Of a stretch of DNA of 64,000 nt, positions 54,908 to 63,211 are shown in pieces. Origin of the DNA: Planotetraspora kaengkrachanensis. Lineage in GTDB: Bacteria; Actinomycetota; Actinomycetes; Streptosporangiales; Streptosporangiaceae. Location: positions 1-64,000 of the forward strand of contig NZ_BONV01000019.1 in the NCBI RefSeq assembly GCF_016862895.1, given 5' to 3'. Each line of letters begins with the position of its first letter. Position 1 is the first letter of the stretch. The position numbers and the translations under genes are program-made. The notes beneath the pieces were generated by a model. That model saw nothing but the letters and a program-made list of their open reading frames with translations, was not told where the DNA came from and ran no database searches.

Positions 54908-56086
54908 GTGAAGCTGTCGACGAAGCGCAGAGCGCTGATCATCAACGGCGTCCTCGGAGTGTTGCTGCTCGGTGGAGTCGGCGTGGCCTGGGCCTCCCTG
55001 GGAAACGACTCATCGAATGAGGCGGCCCCCCTGACCACGCGTGTCACGCGGGCGACGGTGTCGTCCACGGTGTCGGCCTCCGGTTCCGTCGCGAGCTCCC
55101 GGACGAGATCTCTCGATTTCGGTACGAGCGGCACGGTCGAGTCGATCGCCGTCGAGACGGGCGACAAGGTGAAGAAGGGCCGCGTGCTCGCGCGCCTCGA
55201 CGACACCGCGGCGCAGGAGAGCCTCGACGCGGCCAAGGCCGCCCTGGACGCCGCCGACGCGGGCGACACCTCGACCGCGTCGGGCTACTCGCAGTACATC
55301 AGCGCGCGGAACTCCTACCGGTCGGCCGAGCGGGCCGTCGCGGGTACGGAGATCAAGGCACCCTTCGCCGGGACCATCGTGGCGGTGAACGGCTCGGAGG
55401 GCGGCCCGTCCGGCGGTTCGGGAGGCGGCACCTCGTCCAGCGGTTCGTCGGGAGGTTCCGGGTCCGGTGCGGGCGCCGGCGCCTCGAGCGGCGGATCGTC
55501 GAGCGCCTCCGGCACGTCGAGCACGGGCAGCGGGTTCATCGAGATCGCCGATCCGGCGCGCCTGCAGATCGTCGGCCAGTTCACCGAGGCCGACGTGACC
55601 AAGCTCAAGCTCGGCCAGGCGGCGACCGTCACCTTCGACGCACTGACCGGGGTGACCGCGACCGGCAAGGTGAGCGTCATCGACCCGCAACCGCAGACCA
55701 ACAACAACGTCGTCCAGTACGCCGTGACGATCTCGCTGAGCGACGTGCCGAAGACCGTGCGGCTCGGCCAGACCGCCAACGTCCAGGTCACCGTCGCCAC
55801 GGCGGACGACGCGCTGGCCGTGGCGAACGCCGCGGTCACCACCGCGGGCGGCCGCAGCACCGTCAGGGTCCTCGAGAACGGCAAGCAGGTCGTGAAGCCG
55901 GTCGAGATCGGCGTGAAGGGCGACACCCTCACCGAGATCAAGTCCGGGCTTCAGGAGGGCGACCAGGTCGTCAGGACCCTTCCCACGACCACCGGCACCG
56001 GCGGGGGCTTCCAGTTCCCCGGCGGCGGCGGGTTCGGCGGCGGAGGCGGAGGCGGCGCCTTCGGCGGCCGGGGAGGCCGGGGATGA
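54908..56086 (+). CDS. HlyD/MacA-type membrane fusion protein
   Basis: 392 residues, GTG start. A helix (RALIINGVLGVLLLGGVGVA) precedes the lipoyl half ([20 protein letters not shown]) and a short hairpin (about 20-35 residues, much shorter than in the divergent paralogue). After ERAVAGTEIKAPFAGTIVAV there is a ~48-residue Gly/Ser insert (about 162-209). The barrel domain follows (PARLQIVGQFTEADVTKLKL; QYAVTISLSDVPKTVRLGQ). The C-terminal ~20 residues are almost pure Gly/Phe. Its stop overlaps the MacB-type ATPase start by four bases, so it is the adaptor of that transporter. Confidence 0.92.
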   Translation: MKLSTKRRALIINGVLGVLLLGGVGVAWASLGNDSSNEAAPLTTRVTRATVSSTVSASGSVASSRTRSLDFGTSGTVESIAVETGDKVKKGRVLARLDDTAAQESLDAAKAALDAADAGDTSTASGYSQYISARNSYRSAERAVAGTEIKAPFAGTIVAVNGSEGGPSGGSGGGTSSSGSSGGSGSGAGAGASSGGSSSASGTSSTGSGFIEIADPARLQIVGQFTEADVTKLKLGQAATVTFDALTGVTATGKVSVIDPQPQTNNNVVQYAVTISLSDVPKTVRLGQTANVQVTVATADDALAVANAAVTTAGGRSTVRVLENGKQVVKPVEIGVKGDTLTEIKSGLQEGDQVVRTLPTTTGTGGGFQFPGGGGFGGGGGGGAFGGRGGRG

Positions 56087-56823
56087 CCGGGCAGATGGCG
56101 CCGGTCCTCGACATCAGGGCCGTGGCGAAGGTGTACGGCGAGGGCGAGACCGCGGTGCACGCCCTCCGGGGCGTCTCCGTGAAGGTCGAGCGGGGCGACT
56201 ACGTGGCGATCATGGGCGCCTCCGGGTCGGGCAAGTCGACGCTGATGAACATCATCGGCTGCCTCGACATCCCGTCCTCGGGGAGCTACCTGCTCGACGG
56301 CACCAATGTGGGCGTGCTCGACGAGGTGCGCCTGGCGATCGTCCGCAACCGCAAGATCGGCTTCGTCTTCCAGTCGTTCAACCTGATTCCGCGGATGAGC
56401 GCGCTGGCCAACGTGGAGCTGCCACTGGCGTACGGCGGGGTGAAGTCGGCGGAGCGGCGCACGAGGGCGCTGGCGGCGCTTGACCAGGTGGGCCTGGCCG
56501 AGCGGGTGGGCCATCAGCCCAACGAGCTGTCCGGTGGCCAGCAGCAGCGGGTCGCACTCGCCCGCGCGCTGGTCACGTCGCCGACCCTGTTGCTGGCCGA
56601 CGAGCCGACCGGAGCCCTGGACAGCAAGTCCAGCGACGACGTGATGCGGATCTTCGACGGGCTCAGCGCTACCGGCCGGACCATCGTGCTGATCACGCAC
56701 GAGGACGACGTGGCCGCCCACGCGAAGCGCGTCATCCGGTTGATGGACGGCCAGGTGGTCGAGGACGTCCGCAGGTCGCCGGTCGGCGGCCTTCCCCCAC
56801 GGCTGGCAGAGGTGACGACGTGA
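56083..56823 (+). CDS. MacB/LolD-type ABC transporter ATPase
   Basis: 246 residues. Walker A is GASGSGKST, the Q-loop is FVFQSFNLIPRMSALANVEL, the signature is LSGGQQQRVALARALVTSP and Walker B is LLLADEPTGALDSKS, followed by ITHEDDVAAHAKRV. It is the energising subunit of a MacB-like exporter with the FtsX-type permease immediately downstream (four-base overlap) and the adaptor immediately upstream. It is not an importer ATPase: the SSGALDS-type D-loop is the LolD/MacB form. Confidence 0.96.
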   Translation: MTGQMAPVLDIRAVAKVYGEGETAVHALRGVSVKVERGDYVAIMGASGSGKSTLMNIIGCLDIPSSGSYLLDGTNVGVLDEVRLAIVRNRKIGFVFQSFNLIPRMSALANVELPLAYGGVKSAERRTRALAALDQVGLAERVGHQPNELSGGQQQRVALARALVTSPTLLLADEPTGALDSKSSDDVMRIFDGLSATGRTIVLITHEDDVAAHAKRVIRLMDGQVVEDVRRSPVGGLPPRLAEVTT

Positions 56824-58106
56824 ACCCGTTCGAGGTCCTGCGCTTCGCCCTACGGGGTCTGGCGGCCAACAAGCTGCGCAGCGCGCTGACCACGCTCGGC
56901 ATCCTGATCGGCGTCGCGGCGGTGATCCTGCTGGTCGCCGTCGGCGAGGGGTCCTCGCAGCAGATCCAGCAGAACATCCAGCGGCTGGGCGCCAACTCGC
57001 TGACCATCTCCCCGTCCACGTCGGGCGGCGGTGGGGGAGGCGGAGGCGGCGGCGGGTTCGCCCGCGCGCTCGGCGGCGGTGCGGGCGGCGGGCGGCAGCA
57101 GGGTTCGGGCCCGCGCACCCAGGCCAAGGACCTGACGGTCGACGACGCCCGAGCGCTGGCCGACCCGTCGAGTGCGCCGTCGGTCAAGAGCGTGTCCCCG
57201 GTCGTGACGGCCCAGTCTCAGACGGCGACGTACGAGGGGGCGAGCCACACGATCCAGCAGCTCGTCGGCACGTATCCGAGCTACTTCGAGGCGTCGAACA
57301 AGCCCGTGGTCAAGGGCACGTACTTCTACAACGACGACGTGATCGCGGCCAGGAAGGTCGTGGTCATCGGGAACACCGTGGCCCAGGAACTGTTCGGCGC
57401 CGTCGACCCCGTGGGCAAGCAGATCGTGGTGTCCGGCGTGCCGTTCACGGTCGTGGGCGTGCTGAAGGAGGCCGGCTCGTCCGGCTTCCAGGACGCCGAC
57501 GACGTGGCGATCGCGCCGCTGCCCGCGGTGCAGCAGAGCCTGACCGGGTTCGGGCCGCTCGGCCAGATCCTGGTGCAGGCCAAGAGCGCCGAGGCGGTGG
57601 ACTCCGCGCAGGCCGAGGTCACCGACATCCTCAACCAGCGGCACGGCATCACCGGGACGGCGACGGCCGACTTCCGCATCCTCAACCAGGCGACGCTGCA
57701 GGAGACGGTCAGCGCCGCGACCGGCACGTTCACGGTGCTGCTCGGCGCCGTGGCCGCGATCAGCCTGCTCGTGGGCGGCATCGGCATCACGAACATCATG
57801 CTGGTCACGGTCACCGAGCGGACCAGGGAGATCGGCATCCGCAAGGCGATCGGCGCGCCCCGCGGGGCGATCCTCGGTCAGTTCCTCGTCGAGGCGACCG
57901 TGCTGAGCCTCGTCGGCGGCCTACTGGGCGTGCTGATCGCGGTGATCGGCGCCCAGTTCACGATCGCCGGGGTCAAACCCGTGCTGGTGCCGCTGTCGAT
58001 CGTGCTGGCGCTCGCGGTCTCGGTCGCGATCGGCCTGTTCTTCGGCAGCTACCCCGCCAACCGCGCCGCCAAGCTGCGGCCGATCGAAGCCCTGCGCTTC
58101 GAGTGA
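56820..58106 (+). CDS. FtsX/MacB-type permease with an extracytoplasmic Gly run
   Basis: 428 residues, GTG start. Helix 1 (LTTLGILIGVAAVILLVAVG) is followed by the large MacB-type periplasmic domain beginning QQIQQNIQRLGANSLTISPS, which contains a run of about 11 Gly and then GGGAGGG. Three more helices at the C-terminus include GAVAAISLLVGGIGITNIML, VTERTREIGIRKAIGAPRGA (the FtsX signature), LSLVGGLLGVLIAVIGAQFT and IVLALAVSVAIGLFFG. It is the membrane subunit of the exporter. Ten bases separate it from the next gene. Confidence 0.95.
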   Translation: MNPFEVLRFALRGLAANKLRSALTTLGILIGVAAVILLVAVGEGSSQQIQQNIQRLGANSLTISPSTSGGGGGGGGGGGFARALGGGAGGGRQQGSGPRTQAKDLTVDDARALADPSSAPSVKSVSPVVTAQSQTATYEGASHTIQQLVGTYPSYFEASNKPVVKGTYFYNDDVIAARKVVVIGNTVAQELFGAVDPVGKQIVVSGVPFTVVGVLKEAGSSGFQDADDVAIAPLPAVQQSLTGFGPLGQILVQAKSAEAVDSAQAEVTDILNQRHGITGTATADFRILNQATLQETVSAATGTFTVLLGAVAAISLLVGGIGITNIMLVTVTERTREIGIRKAIGAPRGAILGQFLVEATVLSLVGGLLGVLIAVIGAQFTIAGVKPVLVPLSIVLALAVSVAIGLFFGSYPANRAAKLRPIEALRFE

Positions 58107-58116
58107 CAGCCAGGAG

Positions 58117-58701
58117 ATGAATGTGAGCAGGCACAAGGCTGCGGATGTCCTGGAGATCTCGCCCTTCGACGACGATCTCCAGGCCGAACTGGCGGCTCAG
58201 CCCGCCCGGCGCGGGCCGTCGAAGCTGACCATGTTGCTCGGCGCGGGCGTCGTGCTCGTCGCCGGGTTCCTCGTGGGCGTCCAGGCGCAGAAGCACGCCG
58301 CCACCTCCTCAGGCTCCGTACCGTTCGGGGCCCTGCTGTCCGGCCAGGGCAACGCCGGCGGGCAGCGGGGGCAGGCCGGCGGTGGGGGAGGAGGACGCGG
58401 GGGTGGCGGCGGCGGTTTCGCGGGCGGCGGCTTCGGCGGTGGCGCCGCCGCGAACGCGACCTTCGGGACGGTCAAGCTCGTCGACGGCGACAAGATCTAC
58501 GTCCAGACCGCGGACGGGGGCGTCGTCACCGTGAAGACCAGCACCTCGACCAAGATCCAGGTGTCCAAGGCGGGGAAGGCGAAGGATCTCAAGACGGGCA
58601 GCGTGGTCGTCGTCGCGGGAGACAAGGACGCGCAGGGGGTCGTCGACGCCACCTCGGTCACGCAGAGCGGCGCCCTCGGCGGCAGGGGGGCGGGCTCATG
58701 A
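58117..58701 (+). CDS. Gly-rich membrane-anchored protein with DUF5666-like C-terminus
   Basis: 194 residues, with GGAGA close to ATG 58117. A cytoplasmic N-terminus (~35 residues) precedes one membrane helix (SKLTMLLGAGVVLVAGFLVG). The external part contains a Gly/Arg/Ala tract (~25 Gly in 60 residues) and a C-terminal beta-rich domain (TFGTVKLVDGDKIYVQTADG, VTVKTSTSTKIQVSKAGKAK, GSVVVVAGDKDAQGVVDATS) that fits the DUF5666 pattern. It lies between the permease and RR2 and overlaps RR2 by four bases. Function is unknown; position suggests a component or sensor of the exporter. Confidence 0.82.
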   Translation: MNVSRHKAADVLEISPFDDDLQAELAAQPARRGPSKLTMLLGAGVVLVAGFLVGVQAQKHAATSSGSVPFGALLSGQGNAGGQRGQAGGGGGGRGGGGGGFAGGGFGGGAAANATFGTVKLVDGDKIYVQTADGGVVTVKTSTSTKIQVSKAGKAKDLKTGSVVVVAGDKDAQGVVDATSVTQSGALGGRGAGS

Positions 58702-59387
58702 CGGCCCAGGCGAGGCTGCTCGTCGTCGACGACGAGCCGAACATCCGGGAACTGCTGTCGGTGAGCCTGCGCTACGCGGGATTCGACGTCGTGACGGCCT
58801 CGGACGGCCGGGAGGCCGTCCAGGTCGCGGAGCGCACGAGACCGGATCTGATCGTGCTCGACGTGATGCTCCCCGACATGGACGGCTTCGCCGTGGCGGC
58901 CCGGCTCAAGGCCACCGGCCGGCGCATCCCGGCGGTGTTCCTCACGGCCAGGGACGCGAGCGACGACAAGCTCGCCGGGCTGGCGCTCGGGGACGACTAC
59001 GTCACCAAGCCGTTCAGCCTCGACGAGGTCCTGGCGCGGATCCGGGCGGTGCTGCGCCGCACCCGCGGCGAGGCCTCCGCGCCGCCCCGCCTCCAGGTCG
59101 CCGACCTGGAGCTGGACCAGGACGCGCACCAGGTCTGGCGTGGAGGCAGGCCCGTACGGCTGTCGCCGACCGAGTTCAAGCTCCTGCACTACTTCATGAT
59201 CAACCAGGGCCGGGTGTTGTCGAAGGCGCAGATCCTCGATCACGTGTGGCACTACGACTTCGGCGGCGACCGCAACGTCGTGGAGTCGTACGTGTCCTAT
59301 CTGCGGCGGAAGATCGACAACGCCGACCACAAGCTCATCCACACGCTTCGCGGCGTGGGCTATGTTCTCCGTGCGCCGCGCCAGTGA
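58698..59387 (+). CDS. OmpR/PhoB-type response regulator (RR2)
   Basis: 229 residues. Receiver: LVVDDEPNIRELLSVSLRYA, LIVLDVMLPDMDGFA, TARD and DDYVTKPFSLDEV. One Gly is missing before the Asp-Asp of the beta5 loop (ALGDDYV here against LGGDDYV in RR1). The OmpR winged helix (VRLSPTEFKLLHYFMINQGR, ILDHVWHYDF, VVESYVSYLRRKI) is complete. It overlaps the upstream gene by four bases and HK2 by 26, so all are cotranscribed. It is close to RR1, and the two pairs look like a duplication. Confidence 0.94.
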   Translation: MTAQARLLVVDDEPNIRELLSVSLRYAGFDVVTASDGREAVQVAERTRPDLIVLDVMLPDMDGFAVAARLKATGRRIPAVFLTARDASDDKLAGLALGDDYVTKPFSLDEVLARIRAVLRRTRGEASAPPRLQVADLELDQDAHQVWRGGRPVRLSPTEFKLLHYFMINQGRVLSKAQILDHVWHYDFGGDRNVVESYVSYLRRKIDNADHKLIHTLRGVGYVLRAPRQ

Positions 59388-60822
59388 GCTGAGACGGCGT
59401 CTCCATGTGAGGGTGGCACGCACCCCACTCTGGCTGCGCCTCGTCGGGGGGACGCTGCTGCTCGTCACGCTCGCCGTCGCGCTGACGGGCGGCTTCGCCG
59501 TCCAGTTGCTGCGCGGTTATCTGGTGCAGCGGGTCGACACGCAGCTTCTGACGATGGGCAGGCGCCCGCCGGAGCTTCCGATCGAAGCCTTTCCGCGTCA
59601 GGCGGGCCTGCAGGGAGGGCCGCTGCGGTTGTTCGGCTCGTTCTACATCGTCCAACTCGACGGGACCGGCGCGGTCCTGCGTACCATCCAGGAGCCGCCG
59701 AACGCCGACCTGCCTCTGCTGCCCCGGCCGGACGGAGGCGGCCACGGGCTGTTCACGGTCGAGTCCCCGTCGGGATCGAAGTGGCGGGCGATAGTGGCGC
59801 GCGACGACGCGGGCGGGTTCCGCGCGGTCGCGATGAACCTGAACGAGATCGACGGCACGGTCTCCCGGCTGGTGGCCATCGTGTCCGGGGTCGGCTTCGC
59901 CGTGCTGGTCGCCCTGGGTGTCGCCTGCTACTGGCTTGTACGGCGAAGCCTGCGGCCGTTGGGCGAGATCGAGCGGACCGCGGAGGCGATCGCCTCCGGC
60001 GACCTGTCGCGCCGCGTGCCGCTCCGGCATCCAAGGACCGAGATGGGCCGGCTCGGCCGGTCGATCAACGGCATGTTGTCCCAGATCGAGGCGGCCTTCC
60101 GGGACCGGGAGGCATCGCAGGAGCGGATGCGCCGCTTCATGGCGGACGCCTCACACGAGCTGCGCACCCCGCTCACCTCGATCCGCGGGTTCGCCGAGCT
60201 CGCCCGGCAGCAGCGGTCGGCGGACCCCCTGCGTCTGGTGCGCAAGATCGAGGATGAGGCGGCCAGGATGGGCCTGCTGGTGGACGACCTGCTGCTGCTC
60301 GCCCGCCTCGACCAGGAGCGCCCCCTGGAGCGGCAACCGGTCGACCTGCTGAGCCTGGCGGCGGGCGCCGTCCTCGACGCCCAGACGCTCGCCCCGGACC
60401 GGGAGATCGACCTGGTCCGCCTGGACGGGTCCGACCAGCCTGTCTACGTGCTCGGCGACGAGACGCGGCTGCGCCAGGTGGTCGGCAACCTCATGCGCAA
60501 CGCCCTGAAGCACACGCCCCCCGGCACGGCCTTCCGGGTCGGGGTGGGCGTGACGTCCGACGTCGAGCAGGCCGCCGTGCTCGAGGTGGCCGACGACGGC
60601 CCCGGACTGTCCCGGGAGGACGCCGAACGCGTCTTCGAACGGTTCTACCGGGCCGACCCCGCACGCAGCCGGTCCGCCTCGGGTGGGACCGGACTGGGCC
60701 TGTCCATCGCCGCGGCCCTCGTGCAGGCCCACGGCGGCACCATCACCGCGGAGAGCGAGCCGGGCCATGGGGCGACCTTCCGGGTTCGCCTCCCCTCCTG
60801 TTCGCCCGTCAAGAAAGGCTAG
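59362..60822 (+). CDS. Sensor histidine kinase HK2
   Basis: 486 residues. Two membrane helices (WLRLVGGTLLLVTLAVALTG and VAIVSGVGFAVLVALGVACY) flank a ~120-residue sensor domain; HAMP, HisKA (MRRFMADASHELRTPLTSIR) and HATPase (GNLMRNALKHT, DDGPGL, GTGLGLSIA) follow. The paralogue HK1 has the same plan but an added acidic tail and a different sensor domain. ATG 59362 overlaps RR2 by 26 bases; GTG 59404-59415 starts are possible and would shorten the N-terminus. Nine bases separate its stop from the lipoprotein gene. Confidence 0.92.
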   Translation: MFSVRRASELRRRLHVRVARTPLWLRLVGGTLLLVTLAVALTGGFAVQLLRGYLVQRVDTQLLTMGRRPPELPIEAFPRQAGLQGGPLRLFGSFYIVQLDGTGAVLRTIQEPPNADLPLLPRPDGGGHGLFTVESPSGSKWRAIVARDDAGGFRAVAMNLNEIDGTVSRLVAIVSGVGFAVLVALGVACYWLVRRSLRPLGEIERTAEAIASGDLSRRVPLRHPRTEMGRLGRSINGMLSQIEAAFRDREASQERMRRFMADASHELRTPLTSIRGFAELARQQRSADPLRLVRKIEDEAARMGLLVDDLLLLARLDQERPLERQPVDLLSLAAGAVLDAQTLAPDREIDLVRLDGSDQPVYVLGDETRLRQVVGNLMRNALKHTPPGTAFRVGVGVTSDVEQAAVLEVADDGPGLSREDAERVFERFYRADPARSRSASGGTGLGLSIAAALVQAHGGTITAESEPGHGATFRVRLPSCSPVKKG

Positions 60823-60831
60823 GTAGATCCC

Positions 60832-61377
60832 ATGCGCTACGTACATGTCGCGGTGGCTGCGGCGCTTGCGGTCGCGGTCGCCGGATGCGGCGGGAGCGAC
60901 GGAGGCGGGAGTACGACGGCGGCCGCAGCGCCGAGCGGCGACCAGCGAGCCGCCTACACCGCGTGTCTCCAGAAGAACGGCGTGACGCTGCCGAGCGGGC
61001 GTCCGACGGCGAGGCCCAGCGGCCGCCCGTCGGTGCGGCCGAGTGGCCGCCCCAGCGGACGTCCGAGCGGCGGGTTCGGCGGGTTCGGCGGCGGATTCCG
61101 GTCGATGTCGCCCGAGATGCAGAAGGCCTTCCAGGCCTGTGCATCCCTCATGCCCCAGGGCGGCGGCGGGTTCCGCCGCGGCGGCGGGAACGGAAACGGG
61201 ACCGGGGCCGACGCGAGCGCGCTGCAGGCCTTCCGCACGTGCATGAAGGACAACGGCGCCGACCTTCCCGAGGGTGCGGGCATGCGCAACATCGACAGGA
61301 GCGACCCCAAGGTGGCCAAGGCGCTGGAGAAGTGCCGGCCCCTGCTGCCGACGCCCGCCGCGTCGCCGAGCGCCTGA
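60832..61377 (+). CDS. Lipoprotein with RPSG repeats and repeated Cys motifs
   Basis: 181 residues. Lipobox VAGC (Cys19), then a Thr/Ala spacer. A 35-residue tract of (G/S)RPS repeats (for example GRPSVRPSGRPSGRPSG at ~65-80) and a Gly/Phe tract follow. Three segments share an AxxxC...LP pattern: AYTACLQKNGVTLPS, AFQACASLMPQ and AFRTCMKDNGADLPE. It is the last gene of the locus and starts nine bases after HK2, so it may be a sensed or secreted ligand-binding part of the same system. The function is unknown. Confidence 0.82.
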   Translation: MRYVHVAVAAALAVAVAGCGGSDGGGSTTAAAAPSGDQRAAYTACLQKNGVTLPSGRPTARPSGRPSVRPSGRPSGRPSGGFGGFGGGFRSMSPEMQKAFQACASLMPQGGGGFRRGGGNGNGTGADASALQAFRTCMKDNGADLPEGAGMRNIDRSDPKVAKALEKCRPLLPTPAASPSA

Positions 61378-61495
61378 GCCCGGTTCGGCCGTGGCGGGAT
61401 GGGCCGTCCCCCGAGCCCCGCCCAGTGTCTCCCCTTCGCGGAAATTGTCACTGATCGCGGCGTTGGGGGGCCCGGGCACGGGGAAAGCCGGGGGT

Positions 61496-63211
61496 ATGGA
61501 GGGAAACGTAGGGCTACTCGCGGCCCTCCAGAGCCTGCGTCACCACCTCGAGCCGGATCTGTTCCCCCTGGCGATCGGTGACGTCGCGGCGGACCGGCGT
61601 GCCCTGAAGGAGCTGCGGGGGCAGCTCGACGACTACCTGCTGCCCCGCCTCGCCGCCATCGACGCGCCGCTGCTCGCGGTGGTCGGAGGCTCGACAGGCG
61701 CGGGAAAGTCCACGCTGGTCAACTCGCTCGTGGGCGAGAGCGTCACGGAGCCCGGCGTGCTGCGCCCGACGACGCTGGCGCCGACCCTGGTGGCCAACCC
61801 GGCCGACTCGGCCTGGTTCACCTCGACGAACATCCTCCCCGGCCTGCCGCGGGTCACCGGAGACGGCCGCGGCGAGCCGGGCACCCTCAGGATCGCGACC
61901 GCAGACCTCCTCCCCCCCGGGCTGGCGCTGCTCGACGCCCCCGACATCGACTCGGTCGTCATCGCCAATCGTGAGCTGGCCGCCCAGTTGCTCGCCGCCG
62001 CCGACCTGTGGTTGTTCGTGACCACGGCCGCGCGGTACGCCGACGAGGTCCCGTGGAGCTTCCTGCGTACGGCCAGGGAGCGCAGCACGGCCCTCGCGGT
62101 CATCCTCCAGCGGGCGCCGTCGGAGGCCCGCGCGCCCGTCACCGCCGATCTCACCCGGCTCCTCAGGGAGAACGGCCTCGGCGGAACGCCGCTGTTCGTC
62201 GTCTCGGAGCTGGAGTTGCCGTCGGAGCACGCCCGGCTGCCCGCGCAGGCCGTGCAGCCGATCGCCACGTGGCTGGCCGGGCTGTCGGCCGACGCCAGGT
62301 CCCGCTCCGCCGTGGTGCGGCGGACGTTGACGGGCGCGCTCGACAGCCTGGGCACCCGGGTGCCCGCCCTCGCCGACCGGGTCGACCGCCAGCGGGCCGG
62401 GATAGCCGAGCTCCGCGCCGTGGCGGAGCGGGCCTACGACTCGGGGATGTCGGCGTTCGACGAGGGCATGCGCGACGGCCTGCTGCTCCGCGGCGAGGTG
62501 CTGGCCCGCTGGCAGGACTTCGTCGGCACCGGGGACCTCATGCGATCTCTGGAGTCGCGCATCGGATGGTTGCGCGACCGCCTCACCGCGGTGTTCACCG
62601 GGCGGCCCGCGCCGGCGAAGGAGCTGCGAACCGCGCTCGAGAGCGGGATCGAGTCGCTCGTACGCGCGAGCGCCGACGGCGCCGCGGAACGGGCAGTGGA
62701 GTCGTGGCTGGCCATGCCCGCGGGCCGTGACCTGCTCGAGCGTTCCGGCGTCCGGATCAGCGGGCGGCTCGGCCGCGCCTCCCCTGACCTGCAGTCGCGG
62801 GCGGCCACGGCCGTGCGGGCCTGGCAGGGCTACGTCCTCGACCTCGTCAGGTCGGAGGGCGCGGATCGGCGGACGACCGCACGCGCCGCGTCGTTCGGCG
62901 TCAACAGCCTGGGCCTGCTGCTCATGCTGGCGGTGTTCACGTCCACCGGCGGGATCACCGGCATCGAGATCGGCATCGCGGGCGGCACCACCGTGCTGAG
63001 CCAGAAGTTGCTGGAGGCCATCTTCGGCGACCAGGCCGTGCGGACCCTGACGCAGAACGCGCGGGAGGACCTCCGCCACCGGGTGCGCGAGATCTTCGAT
63101 CTTGAGCAGGCCAGGTTCACCTCGCTGATCGACGGTCTCGGGCCCGCGGACGACACGGCCGCCCGCCTCAGGGAGGTAGTGAAGGCCGTACAGGAGAGAG
63201 GCGCCCTGTGA
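61496..63211 (+). CDS. Dynamin-like / Era-type GTPase with degenerate G4 motif
   Basis: 571 residues from ATG 61496. P-loop VGGSTGAGKSTLV (residues 63-75), G3 DAPDIDS, but no canonical G4 NKxD is visible; where it should be is VILQRAPSEAR. A long helical part and a C-terminal hydrophobic hairpin (NSLGLLLMLAVFTSTGGITG, IEIGIAGGTTVLS) suggest membrane association as in dynamin-like proteins. Upstream readings to 61274 are shadows of the lipoprotein gene. Its stop overlaps the start of the next GTPase by four bases (GTGA). Confidence 0.82.
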   Translation: MEGNVGLLAALQSLRHHLEPDLFPLAIGDVAADRRALKELRGQLDDYLLPRLAAIDAPLLAVVGGSTGAGKSTLVNSLVGESVTEPGVLRPTTLAPTLVANPADSAWFTSTNILPGLPRVTGDGRGEPGTLRIATADLLPPGLALLDAPDIDSVVIANRELAAQLLAAADLWLFVTTAARYADEVPWSFLRTARERSTALAVILQRAPSEARAPVTADLTRLLRENGLGGTPLFVVSELELPSEHARLPAQAVQPIATWLAGLSADARSRSAVVRRTLTGALDSLGTRVPALADRVDRQRAGIAELRAVAERAYDSGMSAFDEGMRDGLLLRGEVLARWQDFVGTGDLMRSLESRIGWLRDRLTAVFTGRPAPAKELRTALESGIESLVRASADGAAERAVESWLAMPAGRDLLERSGVRISGRLGRASPDLQSRAATAVRAWQGYVLDLVRSEGADRRTTARAASFGVNSLGLLLMLAVFTSTGGITGIEIGIAGGTTVLSQKLLEAIFGDQAVRTLTQNAREDLRHRVREIFDLEQARFTSLIDGLGPADDTAARLREVVKAVQERGAL

